A stretch of 64,000 bases of DNA from Pseudolysinimonas_A sp049651805 (GTDB lineage: Bacteria > Actinomycetota > Actinomycetes > Actinomycetales > Microbacteriaceae). Position 1 is the first letter of the stretch, and each line of letters opens with the position of its first letter. Location: NCBI RefSeq assembly GCF_049651805.1, contig NZ_JBASCU010000031.1, forward strand, positions 1 through 64,000, in the 5' to 3' direction. The notes under the pieces were generated by a model that worked only from the letters and a program-made list of their open reading frames with translations, was not told where the DNA came from and ran no database searches. Of this stretch, positions 54,826 through 63,498 are shown piece by piece. The position numbers were made by a program, and so were the translations under genes.

Positions 54826-55587
54826 GTGAGCGGGCATTCCAAGTGGGCGACCACGAAACACAAGAAGGCGATCATCGACAGCCGTCGTGCCAAGTCGTTC
54901 GCCAAGCTCATCAAGAACATCGAGGTCGCGGCCAAGATCGGCGGCGCCGACCTCGCCGGCAACCCGACCCTCTTCGACGCGGTGCAGAAGGCCAAGAAGA
55001 CCTCGGTTCCCAACGACAACATCGACCGCGCCATCAAGCGCGGCGCGGGCATCGGTGGCGAAGCCGTCAGCTACGAGTCGATCATGTACGAGGCGTATGG
55101 GCCCAACGGTGTCGCCTTCCTCGTCGAGTGCCTCACCGACAACAAGAATCGCGCGGCAGCCGAGGTGCGCACCGCACTCAACCGCAACGGGGGCACCCTC
55201 GCCGACCCGGGCAGCGTCGCCTACAACTTCAGCCGCAAAGGCGTGATCTCGATCACGAAGGTCGACGGCGTCGACGAGGACTCCATTCTCGAAGCCGTGC
55301 TGGATGCCGGGGCCGAGGAGGTCAAAGACCAGGGCGGCGGATTCGAGGTCGTCACCGATCCGTCCGACCTCGTGCGGACCCGATCCGCACTCCAGGAAGC
55401 GGGCATCGACTACGACTCCGCCGAAGCCGAGTTCGTGCCGAACCTGCACATCGAGGTCGACGCCGACACCGCCCGCAAGGTGTTCCGGCTCATCGACGCG
55501 CTGGAAGACAGCGACGACGTGCAGAACGTCTTCAGCAACTTCGAGATCCCGGACGCGGTCCAAGCCGAACTCGACACCGACGAGTAG
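54826..55587 (+). CDS. yebC: YebC/PmpR family protein
   Basis: 253 residues with the family start MSGHSKWATTKHKKAIIDSRRAKSFAKLIKNIEVAAK and the conserved YEAYGPNGVAFLVECLTDNKNRAAAEVR and NFSRKGVI. YebC proteins bind DNA or act on ribosomes at proline-rich stretches, as a translation factor in recent reports. It precedes ruvCAB, a common actinobacterial order. GTG start with AGAAGGAG; TAAGAT -10 at 54789. A dispersed repeat lies 15 bp after its stop. Confidence 0.95.
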   Translation: MSGHSKWATTKHKKAIIDSRRAKSFAKLIKNIEVAAKIGGADLAGNPTLFDAVQKAKKTSVPNDNIDRAIKRGAGIGGEAVSYESIMYEAYGPNGVAFLVECLTDNKNRAAAEVRTALNRNGGTLADPGSVAYNFSRKGVISITKVDGVDEDSILEAVLDAGAEEVKDQGGGFEVVTDPSDLVRTRSALQEAGIDYDSAEAEFVPNLHIEVDADTARKVFRLIDALEDSDDVQNVFSNFEIPDAVQAELDTDE

Positions 55588-55602
55588 CCCGCGCCCCTCG
55601 TC

Positions 55603-55637
55603 GGTTGAGTAGCCGCCGCAGGCGGCGTGTCGAAACC
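55603..55637. repeat. Dispersed palindromic (REP-like) repeat, copy 4
   Basis: GGTTGAGTAG...TGTCGAAACC with a GCCGC-CGCAGGC-type core, between yebC and ruvC. The yebC stop (55585-55587) lies in a further GAGTAGCCCGCG fragment upstream. Confidence 0.85.
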
Positions 55638-55656
55638 ATTCGTACATTCGTTCGAT

Positions 55657-55662
55657 TAGCCT
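55657..55662 (+). promoter_or_regulatory. -10 element of a leaderless ruvC promoter
   Basis: TAGCCT ends 6 nt before the ruvC GTG at 55669. Confidence 0.65.
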
Positions 55663-55668
55663 GGCCGA

Positions 55669-56265
55669 GTGCGCATCCTCGGAATCGACCCCGGCCTCAC
55701 CCGGTGCGGTGTCGGCGTCGTCGAACTCGGCGCCGGGCGTCGGGTGCGCTTCATCCATGCCGGCGTCATCCGTACTCCGGCCGGCGACCCGCTCGAAACC
55801 CGGCTGTTGGCCGTGTCGCGCGGGATCTCAGCTCTCATCGCCGAGTTCACCCCTGGTGCAGTCGCCGTCGAGCGCGTCTTCGCGCAACACAATCTGCGCA
55901 CCGTCATGGGTACCGCGCAGGCGAGCGGCATCGCCCTCGCGGTGGCGGCCGAGCACGGGCTGCCGGTCGGGTTGCACACGCCGAGCGAGGTGAAGGCGGC
56001 GATCACCGGATACGGGTCGGCCGCGAAGGCGCAGGTGGGCAACATGGTGATGCGCATTCTGGCCCTCGACGAAGTGCCGAAGCCGGCGGATGCTGCGGAT
56101 GCTTTGGCGCTGGCGATCTGTCATGGGTGGCGGGGTATGCCGGGCGTGGGTCTCGACACGCGGCCTTCGGCCGCTACTCGACCACCGAAGGAAGGGCTCA
56201 CAGCGGCACAGGTTGCGTGGCGGGAGGCCGAGAAGTCGGCGGGCAAACGTAGGGTGGCGTCGTGA
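55669..56265 (+). CDS. ruvC: Holliday junction resolvase RuvC
   Basis: 198 residues. Catalytic acidic residues are visible at Asp7 (GIDPGLTRCG), Glu68 (GAVAVERVFAQHN) and the late DAADALALAICH. It cuts Holliday junctions in recombination. Residues 161-173 (GLDTRPSAATRPP) are encoded by an inserted copy of the dispersed repeat, lengthening the C terminus past the catalytic core. GTG start after a leaderless promoter; the stop overlaps ruvA by 4 nt. Confidence 0.96.
   Translation: MRILGIDPGLTRCGVGVVELGAGRRVRFIHAGVIRTPAGDPLETRLLAVSRGISALIAEFTPGAVAVERVFAQHNLRTVMGTAQASGIALAVAAEHGLPVGLHTPSEVKAAITGYGSAAKAQVGNMVMRILALDEVPKPADAADALALAICHGWRGMPGVGLDTRPSAATRPPKEGLTAAQVAWREAEKSAGKRRVAS
56149..56186. repeat. 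Dispersed palindromic (REP-like) repeat, copy 5, inside ruvC
   Basis: GGTCTCGACACGCGG...CCGCTACTCGACCACC, in reverse orientation to the other copies, wholly within the coding region and read in frame without a stop codon. Confidence 0.85.
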
Positions 56266-56870
56266 TCTCGTCGGTGCGTGGCACGGTGCTGAGCGTCACG
56301 ACCTCGCACGTGCACGTGGATGTCGGCGGGCTCGGGTACTCGGTGCAGGTCACCCCGCAGCACGCGCTCACCCTCCGGGTGGGCAACGAGACCCGGCTGC
56401 ACACCGCCCTCATCGTGCGCGAAGACGACATGAGCCTCTTCGGGTTCGCGACGCTGCCGGAGTTGGAGATGTTCGACCTGCTGCGCGGCGTCTCCGGCGT
56501 AGGGCCGAAGTCGGCTCTCGGCGTGCTCGCCACGCTGACCCCCGACCAGATTGCCTCCGCGGTCGCCGCGGAAGACGACGCTCCCTTCCGCAAGGTGTCG
56601 GGAATCGGGCCGAAGACGGCGAAGCTCATCGTCGTCTCGCTCGCCGGCAAGATCTTCGCTCCGGTCGGAGTCGCTCCTGCTGCTGCACAGCCGTCTTCGA
56701 CGGCGCAGAACGTTGTCGCCGCGCTCGTGGGACTCGGCTGGAACGAGCGGGTCGCCATTCAGGCGGTCGACGAGGTCATCGACGCCGCGACTGGCGACGG
56801 CGCATTGCCCGTGCCGGCTCTCCTGCGTCTCGCGCTCGCGCGACTGGGGCCACAGCAGGTGCGGTCGTGA
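56262..56870 (+). CDS. ruvA: Holliday junction branch migration protein RuvA
   Basis: 202 residues. The N-terminal OB-like domain (MISSVRGTVLSVTTSHVHVDVGGLGYSVQV), two helix-hairpin-helix motifs (LRGVSGVGPKSAL and VSGIGPKTAKLIV) and a C-terminal domain (VVAALVGLGWNERVAIQAV) are all present. RuvA holds the junction while RuvB pumps DNA. It overlaps both ruvC and ruvB by 4 nt, so the three are translationally coupled. Confidence 0.96.
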   Translation: MISSVRGTVLSVTTSHVHVDVGGLGYSVQVTPQHALTLRVGNETRLHTALIVREDDMSLFGFATLPELEMFDLLRGVSGVGPKSALGVLATLTPDQIASAVAAEDDAPFRKVSGIGPKTAKLIVVSLAGKIFAPVGVAPAAAQPSSTAQNVVAALVGLGWNERVAIQAVDEVIDAATGDGALPVPALLRLALARLGPQQVRS

Positions 56871-57907
56871 CCGACGACGCGGTCGACATCGGACTCGTGC
56901 GCCCGGCACCCGAGTCGGAGGCGGAACTCGCGTTCGAGGGAGCGCTGCGGCCGCGGAGTCTCGCCGAGTTCGTCGGGCAGGCGAAGGTGCGCGGGCAGTT
57001 GCAGCTGCTGCTCGACGCGGCCGCGATGCAGAATCGCACCCCCGACCACATCCTCTTGGCCGGCCCGCCCGGGCTCGGCAAGACAACCCTCGCCATCATC
57101 GTCGCGCACGAGTCGGGCCGACCGCTGCGGATGTCGAGCGGCCCCGCCATCCAGCACGCCGGCGACCTCGCTGCGCTGCTGTCGAGCCTCGTGCCCGGCG
57201 AAGTGCTGTTCATCGACGAGATCCATCGCATGGCCCGCAGCGCCGAAGAGATGCTGTACCTGGCGATGGAAGACTTCCGCATCGACATCATGGTCGGCAA
57301 AGGCGCGGGCGCGACGAGCATCCCGCTCGATCTCGCGCCGTTCACCCTCGTGGGGGCGACCACTCGGTCGGGGCTGTTGCCCAACCCTTTGCGGGACCGG
57401 TTCGGGTTCACCGCCAACCTCGAGTTCTACGACGACGACGAGCTCGACCAGGTGCTCGCGCGGGCTGCGCACCTGCTCGACCTCGAGATCCCGCCCGACG
57501 CGCGCCGCGAGATCGCGAGTCGCAGTCGCGGCACCCCGCGCATCGCCAACCGGCTGCTGCGCCGGGTGCGCGACTTCGCGCTCGTGCGTGGCGGGGGGGC
57601 GGGCATGGCCGCTGTCAACGGCGCACTCGAGTTGTATGACGTCGACCCGATCGGACTCGACCGCCTCGACCGGGCGGTGCTCGAGGCGATCGTCTCGCGG
57701 TTCGAGGGCGGACCGGTGGGCCTGAGCACCCTCGCCGTGAGCGTGGGTGAAGAGGCCGACACGATCGAGTCGGTCGTGGAGCCGTTCCTGGTGCGCGTTG
57801 GGATGCTCAGTCGAACCCCGCGCGGCCGAGTCGCCACGCGGCGGGCTTGGGACCACCTCGGCATCCGTCGGCCCGATCGAGGGGCGCTCTTCGACGATGA
57901 CATATGA
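56867..57907 (+). CDS. ruvB: Holliday junction branch migration ATPase RuvB
   Basis: 346 residues. Walker A is GPPGLGKTT (66-74), Walker B is VLFIDEIHRM, sensor 1 is LVGATTRSGLL, and a winged-helix domain ends in RTPRGRVATRRAWDHLG. It drives branch migration on RuvA-bound junctions. GTG start overlaps the ruvA stop. YajC follows 69 bp downstream. Confidence 0.97.
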   Translation: MTDDAVDIGLVRPAPESEAELAFEGALRPRSLAEFVGQAKVRGQLQLLLDAAAMQNRTPDHILLAGPPGLGKTTLAIIVAHESGRPLRMSSGPAIQHAGDLAALLSSLVPGEVLFIDEIHRMARSAEEMLYLAMEDFRIDIMVGKGAGATSIPLDLAPFTLVGATTRSGLLPNPLRDRFGFTANLEFYDDDELDQVLARAAHLLDLEIPPDARREIASRSRGTPRIANRLLRRVRDFALVRGGGAGMAAVNGALELYDVDPIGLDRLDRAVLEAIVSRFEGGPVGLSTLAVSVGEEADTIESVVEPFLVRVGMLSRTPRGRVATRRAWDHLGIRRPDRGALFDDDI

Positions 57908-57976
57908 TTCAGGGGGTTCGCCCAAGCCGTCTACGTAGGCTCTGCGCGTTTTCCCTCAATCCCCGGAAGGCCTCTC

Positions 57977-58381
57977 GTGTTCGAAGACCCGCTGTCCCTT
58001 GCTCTCATCGCCATTGCGGCGGTGCTCATCGTGTTCATGTTCGTCAGCTCGCGGCGCCGCAAGCGTGACGCCGAGACCATGCGCGAGAAGATCGTGCCCG
58101 GCGCCGAGGTGATGACCAGCCAAGGCATCTTCGGCACCCTCCTCTCGGTCGACGAGGAGAAGAACGAGGCGATCATCGAGACCACGCCCGGCACCAAGCT
58201 GCGCGTGCACAGCCAGACCATCGCGAAGGTCGTCGAAGACATCGTGCCCGTTGCCGATGATGCGGCCGACGAGCCGCGCGCCCTGCTCAACGAGAGCAGC
58301 GTCGAGCCGATCGCGGAGCCGGAGTTCGGTGAGCGCGACGAGCAACCGAAGCCGCGCCCGCGCAAGAAGCCGACCGAGTAG
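57977..58381 (+). CDS. yajC: Preprotein translocase subunit YajC
   Basis: 134 residues: one membrane segment (about 7-23), then the YajC core RRRKRDAETMREKIVPGAEVMTSQGIFGTLLSV and a charged tail (KPRPRKKPTE). It accompanies SecDF. GTG start with GGAAGG upstream; a TAGGCT hexamer at 57933 may be its promoter. secD follows 91 bp downstream. Confidence 0.92.
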   Translation: MFEDPLSLALIAIAAVLIVFMFVSSRRRKRDAETMREKIVPGAEVMTSQGIFGTLLSVDEEKNEAIIETTPGTKLRVHSQTIAKVVEDIVPVADDAADEPRALLNESSVEPIAEPEFGERDEQPKPRPRKKPTE

Positions 58382-58472
58382 TCGTTACCCTGGGGTGCTG
58401 ACTCGGCGTAAGCCGGGTCTCATTGGGCGCGCGTGAGCGCGTCTGCCTGACTTATCAAGAAAGAAGAGGCGC

Positions 58473-60149
58473 GTGGCCACGAAGTCGTCGAGCCCCGTCC
58501 GCAAGGCCGGCCGTTCGCTCGCCTGGCTGGGGGCGATCATCGCGGTTCTCGCGGCGGTCGTCGCCGGCAACTCCATCTGGGGTACCTGGAAGCCGGAGCT
58601 CAAGCTCGCGCTCGACCTCTCCGGCGGCACGCAGATGATCCTGGCGCCGCTGATCGATGAAGCGACGGATGTCAGCGCCGAAGAGCTCGAGCAGGCGGTC
58701 GCGATCATCCGGCAGCGCGTCGATGCCACCGGTGTCGCCGAGGCCGAGATCTCGACGCTCGGCAACAACATCGTCGTCGCGATTCCCGGCACACCCGACC
58801 AGGCGACGCTCGACCGCATCCAGGCGTCGGCGAAGCTTGAGTTCCGCGCGGTGTTGCTGGCCGACGCGGCGTCGAACGTCGTTGTCGCTCCGACACCCGA
58901 TCCGACGGCAACCGCCACGCCCGACCCCGCAGCCACTCCCACCGTCGAGCCGACCGATGGCAGCGACCTCAACTGGGTCACGCCGGAGCTGCAGGAGGAG
59001 TTCAACTCCTTCGATTGCGCCACCCTCGACACCGCGACGACGAATGTCGCCGACCCCGACGTGCCGCTTGTCACCTGTGAAGCCGACGGTTCGATCAAGT
59101 ACCTTCTCGGTCCGGTCGAGGTCGATGGATCCAATGTCGTCGACGCGACCGCGGGACCGCGGCTGGGGGCGAACGGCGTCGCCACGAGCGAGTGGGCGGT
59201 GCGCCCCGAGTTCGATGCCCAGGGCACCGAAGCCTTTGCGGCGATCACCACGCGTCTGGTTTCTCTCACCGGGGTGCGCAACCAGTTCGCGACCGTGCTT
59301 GACGGCCGCGTCATCATCGCCCCCAGCACGATCGCCGCGATCACGAACGGCCAGCCTGAAATCACGGGCGGGTTCACGCCGGAGTCAGCGTCGGCGCTCG
59401 CGGATCAGTTGAAGTTCGGTGCGTTGCCGCTGTCGTTCGAGCTGCAAAGCCGCGAGACGATCGCCCCGACCCTCGGCGAGGCTCAGCTCCAGGCTGGCCT
59501 TCTGGCCGGGCTCATCGGCCTCATCCTGGTCGTGGTCTACTCGCTCTTCCAGTACCGGGCGTTGGCATCGGTGACAATCGTGTCGCTGCTGGTCGCCGGT
59601 GGACTCACCTATCTGGTAATGACGATCCTCGCCCAGCACTACAACTACCGGCTCTCGCTTGCCGGCGTCGCCGGTTTGATCATCGCCATCGGTATGACGG
59701 TCGACTCGTTCATCGTGTACTTCGAACGCGTGCGCGACGAGCTGCGCGACGGTCGAGGAGTGATCGGTGCCGTCGAGGCGGGCTGGAAGCGCGCGTTGCG
59801 CACCATCTTCGCCGCGAAGGGTGTCAACCTGCTCTCGGCGGTCGTGCTGTACATCTTCGCCGTTGGCAACGTGAAGGGCTTCGCGTTCACTCTGGGCATC
59901 ACGGTGCTCATCGACGTTCTCGTCGTCGTGCTCTTCACACACCCGATGCTGCAACTGCTGGCACAGACCAGCTTCTTCTCGTCGGGGCATCCGCTCAGCG
60001 GGCTCGACCCGAAGGCTCTCGGCGCTGTCTACCGCGGACGCGCTGAGTTCCGGATTTCGAAGGAAGCCCGCCGTGCCGGTGCGTCGCGAGAGGCGGAACG
60101 TCGTCAGACGATCGCGGAACGCAAGGCCGCCCAGGAGGGACAGAAGTAA
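58473..60149 (+). CDS. secD: Protein translocase subunit SecD
   Basis: 558 residues. First membrane segment (about 13-31), then the periplasmic-type domain with ALDLSGGTQMILAP, an unusual low-complexity insert of Thr-Pro-Asp repeats (about residues 140-165), and the C-terminal five-segment block with FQYRALASVTIVSLLVAGG and GVAGLIIAIGMTVDSFIVYFERVRDE. SecD with SecF uses the proton motive force to aid protein export. Its stop overlaps the secF ATG by one base. Confidence 0.96.
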   Translation: MATKSSSPVRKAGRSLAWLGAIIAVLAAVVAGNSIWGTWKPELKLALDLSGGTQMILAPLIDEATDVSAEELEQAVAIIRQRVDATGVAEAEISTLGNNIVVAIPGTPDQATLDRIQASAKLEFRAVLLADAASNVVVAPTPDPTATATPDPAATPTVEPTDGSDLNWVTPELQEEFNSFDCATLDTATTNVADPDVPLVTCEADGSIKYLLGPVEVDGSNVVDATAGPRLGANGVATSEWAVRPEFDAQGTEAFAAITTRLVSLTGVRNQFATVLDGRVIIAPSTIAAITNGQPEITGGFTPESASALADQLKFGALPLSFELQSRETIAPTLGEAQLQAGLLAGLIGLILVVVYSLFQYRALASVTIVSLLVAGGLTYLVMTILAQHYNYRLSLAGVAGLIIAIGMTVDSFIVYFERVRDELRDGRGVIGAVEAGWKRALRTIFAAKGVNLLSAVVLYIFAVGNVKGFAFTLGITVLIDVLVVVLFTHPMLQLLAQTSFFSSGHPLSGLDPKALGAVYRGRAEFRISKEARRAGASREAERRQTIAERKAAQEGQK

Positions 60150-61177
60150 TGGCTCAGCGTGACAAGAACGCCGGCAACGCGCTAACGCGCTTCGGAAACA
60201 ACCTGTACACCGGCGAGACGTCGGTGCCGTTCGTCGGCAAACGCAAGGTCTGGCTCAGCATCGCCGTCGTGTTGATGGCGCTCGCCATCGCGGTTCCGTT
60301 CATTCGGGGCGGTGGCAACCCCGCCGAAGGCTTCAACTTCGGAATCGAATTCCGCGGCGGTTCGCAGTTCCAGGTGAGCGGCGTCGACACCACCAACCCC
60401 GACCTCGCAGCAGAGGCCATAGCTGAGGTCGTCGAGGTCGAGCAGGTGAGCGTCACGCAGGTCGGCGAGGACGGGCTCCGTGTTCAGACCGAAGCGATGA
60501 CCGAGGCGGAAGGCCTCGAGGTCGCGGAGGTACTCGGCGCAGCCTACGGATCAGCCGACGTCGGATTCTCGCTCGTCGGCCCCACCTGGGGTGCCGACAT
60601 CACCCGTCAAGCCCTTCTCGGACTCGGGGTCTTCGTCGGTCTAGCGCTCATCATCATGGCGGTCTACTTCCGCACCTGGAAGATGTCGATCGCTGCCATC
60701 CTCGGTCTCGCTCACGTGCTCGTCATCACGATCGGTGTCTACGCCGCGACCGGTTTCGAGATCAGCCCGGCGGCCGTCATCGGCTTCCTCACGATCCTCG
60801 GCTTCTCGCTCTACGACACCGTCGTGGTGTTCGACAAGATCCGCGAGAACACGTCGGAGATGGGCGACGACTCCACCCGCACCTTCGGCGAGACGGTGAA
60901 CCTCGCGGCGAACCAGACCCTCGTGCGCTCGATCAACACCGCCGTCGTCGCGTCTCTGCCCGTCGCGGCGATCCTCGTGATCGGTGTGGGAATCCTCGGG
61001 GCCGACACGCTGCGCGACATCTCGCTCGCGCTGCTCGTCGGTACCGTGATCGGCGCCTACACGACGCCATTCATCGCCGCTCCGCTCTACGCGGCGTTCC
61101 GAGCCAACGAGCCCGAGATCGCCCGCCGCGACAAGCGCACCCTCGAACTCCGCGAGAAGTCTTCCGTTTCGGCGTGA
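60149..61177 (+). CDS. secF: Protein translocase subunit SecF
   Basis: 342 residues. FNFGIEFRGGSQF in the external domain, then six-segment block with VYAATGFEISPAAVIGFLTILGFSLYDTVVVFDKIRENT, the SecF signature, and NLAANQTLVRSINTAVVASLPVAAIL. It is the partner of SecD and starts within its stop codon (TAATG), implying coupled translation. relA follows after a dispersed repeat. Confidence 0.96.
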   Translation: MAQRDKNAGNALTRFGNNLYTGETSVPFVGKRKVWLSIAVVLMALAIAVPFIRGGGNPAEGFNFGIEFRGGSQFQVSGVDTTNPDLAAEAIAEVVEVEQVSVTQVGEDGLRVQTEAMTEAEGLEVAEVLGAAYGSADVGFSLVGPTWGADITRQALLGLGVFVGLALIIMAVYFRTWKMSIAAILGLAHVLVITIGVYAATGFEISPAAVIGFLTILGFSLYDTVVVFDKIRENTSEMGDDSTRTFGETVNLAANQTLVRSINTAVVASLPVAAILVIGVGILGADTLRDISLALLVGTVIGAYTTPFIAAPLYAAFRANEPEIARRDKRTLELREKSSVSA

Positions 61178-61186
61178 CATCCCGCG

Positions 61187-61229
61187 GGTTGAGTAGCGCG
61201 TCCGCGCAAGCGGACTCGCGTATCGAAAC
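61187..61229. repeat. Dispersed palindromic (REP-like) repeat, copy 6
   Basis: GGTTGAGTAG...TATCGAAACT with a longer core (GTCCGC-GCAA-GCGGAC), between secF and relA. It ends 1 bp before the relA -10 hexamer. Confidence 0.8.
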
Positions 61230-61230
61230 T

Positions 61231-61236
61231 TAGACT
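61231..61236 (+). promoter_or_regulatory. -10 element of a leaderless relA promoter
   Basis: TAGACT ends exactly 6 nt before the relA ATG at 61243. Confidence 0.65.
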
Positions 61237-61242
61237 CAGCGC

Positions 61243-63498
61243 ATGTCCGACACTCAGGCGCCGAACACGGCAACCCTGAGAACGCTGCTGCCCAGAATCT
61301 TCTCCCGAGCCCAGCCGACCGGTGCGGTCGACCGTCTGCTGAAGACGGTGCGAACGCACCACCCGAAGGCGGACGTCGCCCTCATCGAGCGCGCGTACGC
61401 GGCCGCCGAGAAGGCGCACACCGGGCAGAAACGCAAGAGCGGCGAACCCTACATCACCCACCCCGTCGCGGTCGCGCAGATTCTTGCCGACCTCGGAATC
61501 GGGGCGAAGACGATCGCGGCCGCCCTGTTGCACGACACGGTCGAAGACACCGACTACACGCTCGACCTCGTGCGTGCCGACTTCGGCGACGAGATCGCGA
61601 TGCTCGTCGACGGCGTCACCAAACTCGACAAGCTGAAATACGGCGACAGCGCTCAGGCCGAGACGGTGCGCAAGATGGTCGTCGCGATGAGCAAAGACAT
61701 CCGTGTGCTCGTCATCAAGCTCGCCGACCGGCTGCACAATGCCCGCACCTGGGGCTTCGTGGCCGAAGAGTCGGCGAGGCGCAAGGCGCAGGAGACCCTC
61801 GAGATCTACGCGCCACTGGCGCACCGTCTCGGCATCCAGACCATCAAGTGGGAACTCGAAGACCTGTCGTTCGCGGTGCTTCACCCGAAGCTCTACGTCG
61901 AGATCGAGAGCTTGGTGCGTGACCGCACGCCGCAGCGCGAAGAGTTCGTGCAAGCCGTCATCGACTCGGTGAACGAAGACCTGAAGGCCGGCAAGATCAA
62001 GGGTCAGGTGGTCGGTCGGCCGAAGCAGTACTACTCGATCTACCAGAAGATGGTGCAGCGCGGCCGCGAGTTCAGCGAGATCTACGACCTGGTCGGCATC
62101 CGCATCCTGGTGAACAACATCCGCGACTGCTACGCCGTGCTCGGCGCGATCCACGCCCGCTGGAACCCCATCCCGGGGCGCTTCAAGGACTACATCGCAA
62201 CGCCGAAGTTCAACCTGTACCAGTCGCTGCACACGACCGTGATCGGGCCCAAGGGCCGCGCGGTGGAGCTGCAGATCCGCACCCACGACATGCACCAGCG
62301 CGCCGAGTTCGGCGTCGCGGCGCACTGGAAGTACAAGGAGCGGGTCAACTCCGGTCGCGGCGAATCGGATCGCGGCCCGAACGACACCGAGATGGCGTGG
62401 CTCGCGCACATCAGCGACTGGCAGGCCGAAACCGAAGACGCGGGGGAGTTCCTCGACAATCTGCGTTTCGAGATCGGGGCCAAAGAGGTCTACGTCTTCA
62501 CCCCGCAGGGCAAGGTCATCGGTCTGCCGGCCGGGGCCACCCCTGTCGACTTCGCCTACGCCGTGCATACCGAGGTCGGGCACCGCACGATGGGGTCGAA
62601 GGTCAACGGCCGCCTCGTGCCGCTCGAGAGCGTGCTGTCGAGCGGTGACGTGGTCGAGGTGTTCACGTCGAAGAACCCGGATGCCGGCCCGAGCCAGGAC
62701 TGGCTCAACTTCGTCAAGAGCCCCCGGGCACGCAACAAGATCCGCGGCTGGTTCACGAAGGAGCGCCGAGAGGAGGCCATCGAGCAGGGCAAGGACTCCA
62801 TCGCCCGCGCGATGCGCAAACAGAACCTACCGCTGCAGAAGCTGATGAGCACCGACGTCTTCGCCGAGGTCGCCGCCGCGATGCGCTATGACGGCGTCGA
62901 GGCGCTGTATGCGGCCGTCGGCGAAGGCCACGTCTCGACCCAGTCGGTGCTCGAGAAGGTCGTCGCCTCACTGCAGTCCGAGGCGGAGGCCGACGAGGCC
63001 GAGATCCCGTTCACCCCGAAGGGCCGTGCGCGGCAGTTGCGCCCGAGCGACTCGGGAGTTCTCGTCCGCGGCGCCCCCGACATCCTGGTCAAGCTCGCCA
63101 AGTGCTGCACGCCGGTGCCCGGTGACCCGATCGTCGGATTCGTGACGCGCGGATCGGGCGTCTCGGTGCACCGCGACGACTGCCTCAACGTCACCTCGCT
63201 GCGTGAAGACCCCGAGCGCATGATCGACGTCGAGTGGGCGCCGACCTCGTCGAGTGTCTTCCTGGTGCAGATCCAGGTGGAGGCGCTCGACCGTTCTGGA
63301 CTGCTTTCCGACATCACCCGCGTGCTCTCGGAGCATCACGTCAACATCCTCTCGGCGAACGTCTCGACCTCGAGCGACCGTCTCGCGATCAGCCGGTACG
63401 TGTTCGAGATGGGCGACACCGTGCACCTCGACCGCCTGCTCAACGCCGTGCGCCGCATCGACGCCGTGTACGACGTATACCGCGTGTCTACGGCGTAA
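61243..63498 (+). CDS. relA: Bifunctional (p)ppGpp synthetase/hydrolase (Rel/RSH)
   Basis: 751 residues. The HD hydrolase domain has ALLHDTVEDTDYT (His97-Asp98); the synthetase domain has GRFKDYIATPKFNLYQSLHTTV and VELQIRTHDMHQRAEFG; then TGS (VYVFTPQGKVIGLPAGATPVDF), a zinc-finger-like KLAKCCTPVPGD and an ACT domain at the C terminus (VQIQVEALDRSGLL). It makes and degrades the stringent-response alarmone. Leaderless start. Its last 11 bp overlap the convergent gene at the window end. Confidence 0.97.
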   Translation: MSDTQAPNTATLRTLLPRIFSRAQPTGAVDRLLKTVRTHHPKADVALIERAYAAAEKAHTGQKRKSGEPYITHPVAVAQILADLGIGAKTIAAALLHDTVEDTDYTLDLVRADFGDEIAMLVDGVTKLDKLKYGDSAQAETVRKMVVAMSKDIRVLVIKLADRLHNARTWGFVAEESARRKAQETLEIYAPLAHRLGIQTIKWELEDLSFAVLHPKLYVEIESLVRDRTPQREEFVQAVIDSVNEDLKAGKIKGQVVGRPKQYYSIYQKMVQRGREFSEIYDLVGIRILVNNIRDCYAVLGAIHARWNPIPGRFKDYIATPKFNLYQSLHTTVIGPKGRAVELQIRTHDMHQRAEFGVAAHWKYKERVNSGRGESDRGPNDTEMAWLAHISDWQAETEDAGEFLDNLRFEIGAKEVYVFTPQGKVIGLPAGATPVDFAYAVHTEVGHRTMGSKVNGRLVPLESVLSSGDVVEVFTSKNPDAGPSQDWLNFVKSPRARNKIRGWFTKERREEAIEQGKDSIARAMRKQNLPLQKLMSTDVFAEVAAAMRYDGVEALYAAVGEGHVSTQSVLEKVVASLQSEAEADEAEIPFTPKGRARQLRPSDSGVLVRGAPDILVKLAKCCTPVPGDPIVGFVTRGSGVSVHRDDCLNVTSLREDPERMIDVEWAPTSSSVFLVQIQVEALDRSGLLSDITRVLSEHHVNILSANVSTSSDRLAISRYVFEMGDTVHLDRLLNAVRRIDAVYDVYRVSTA

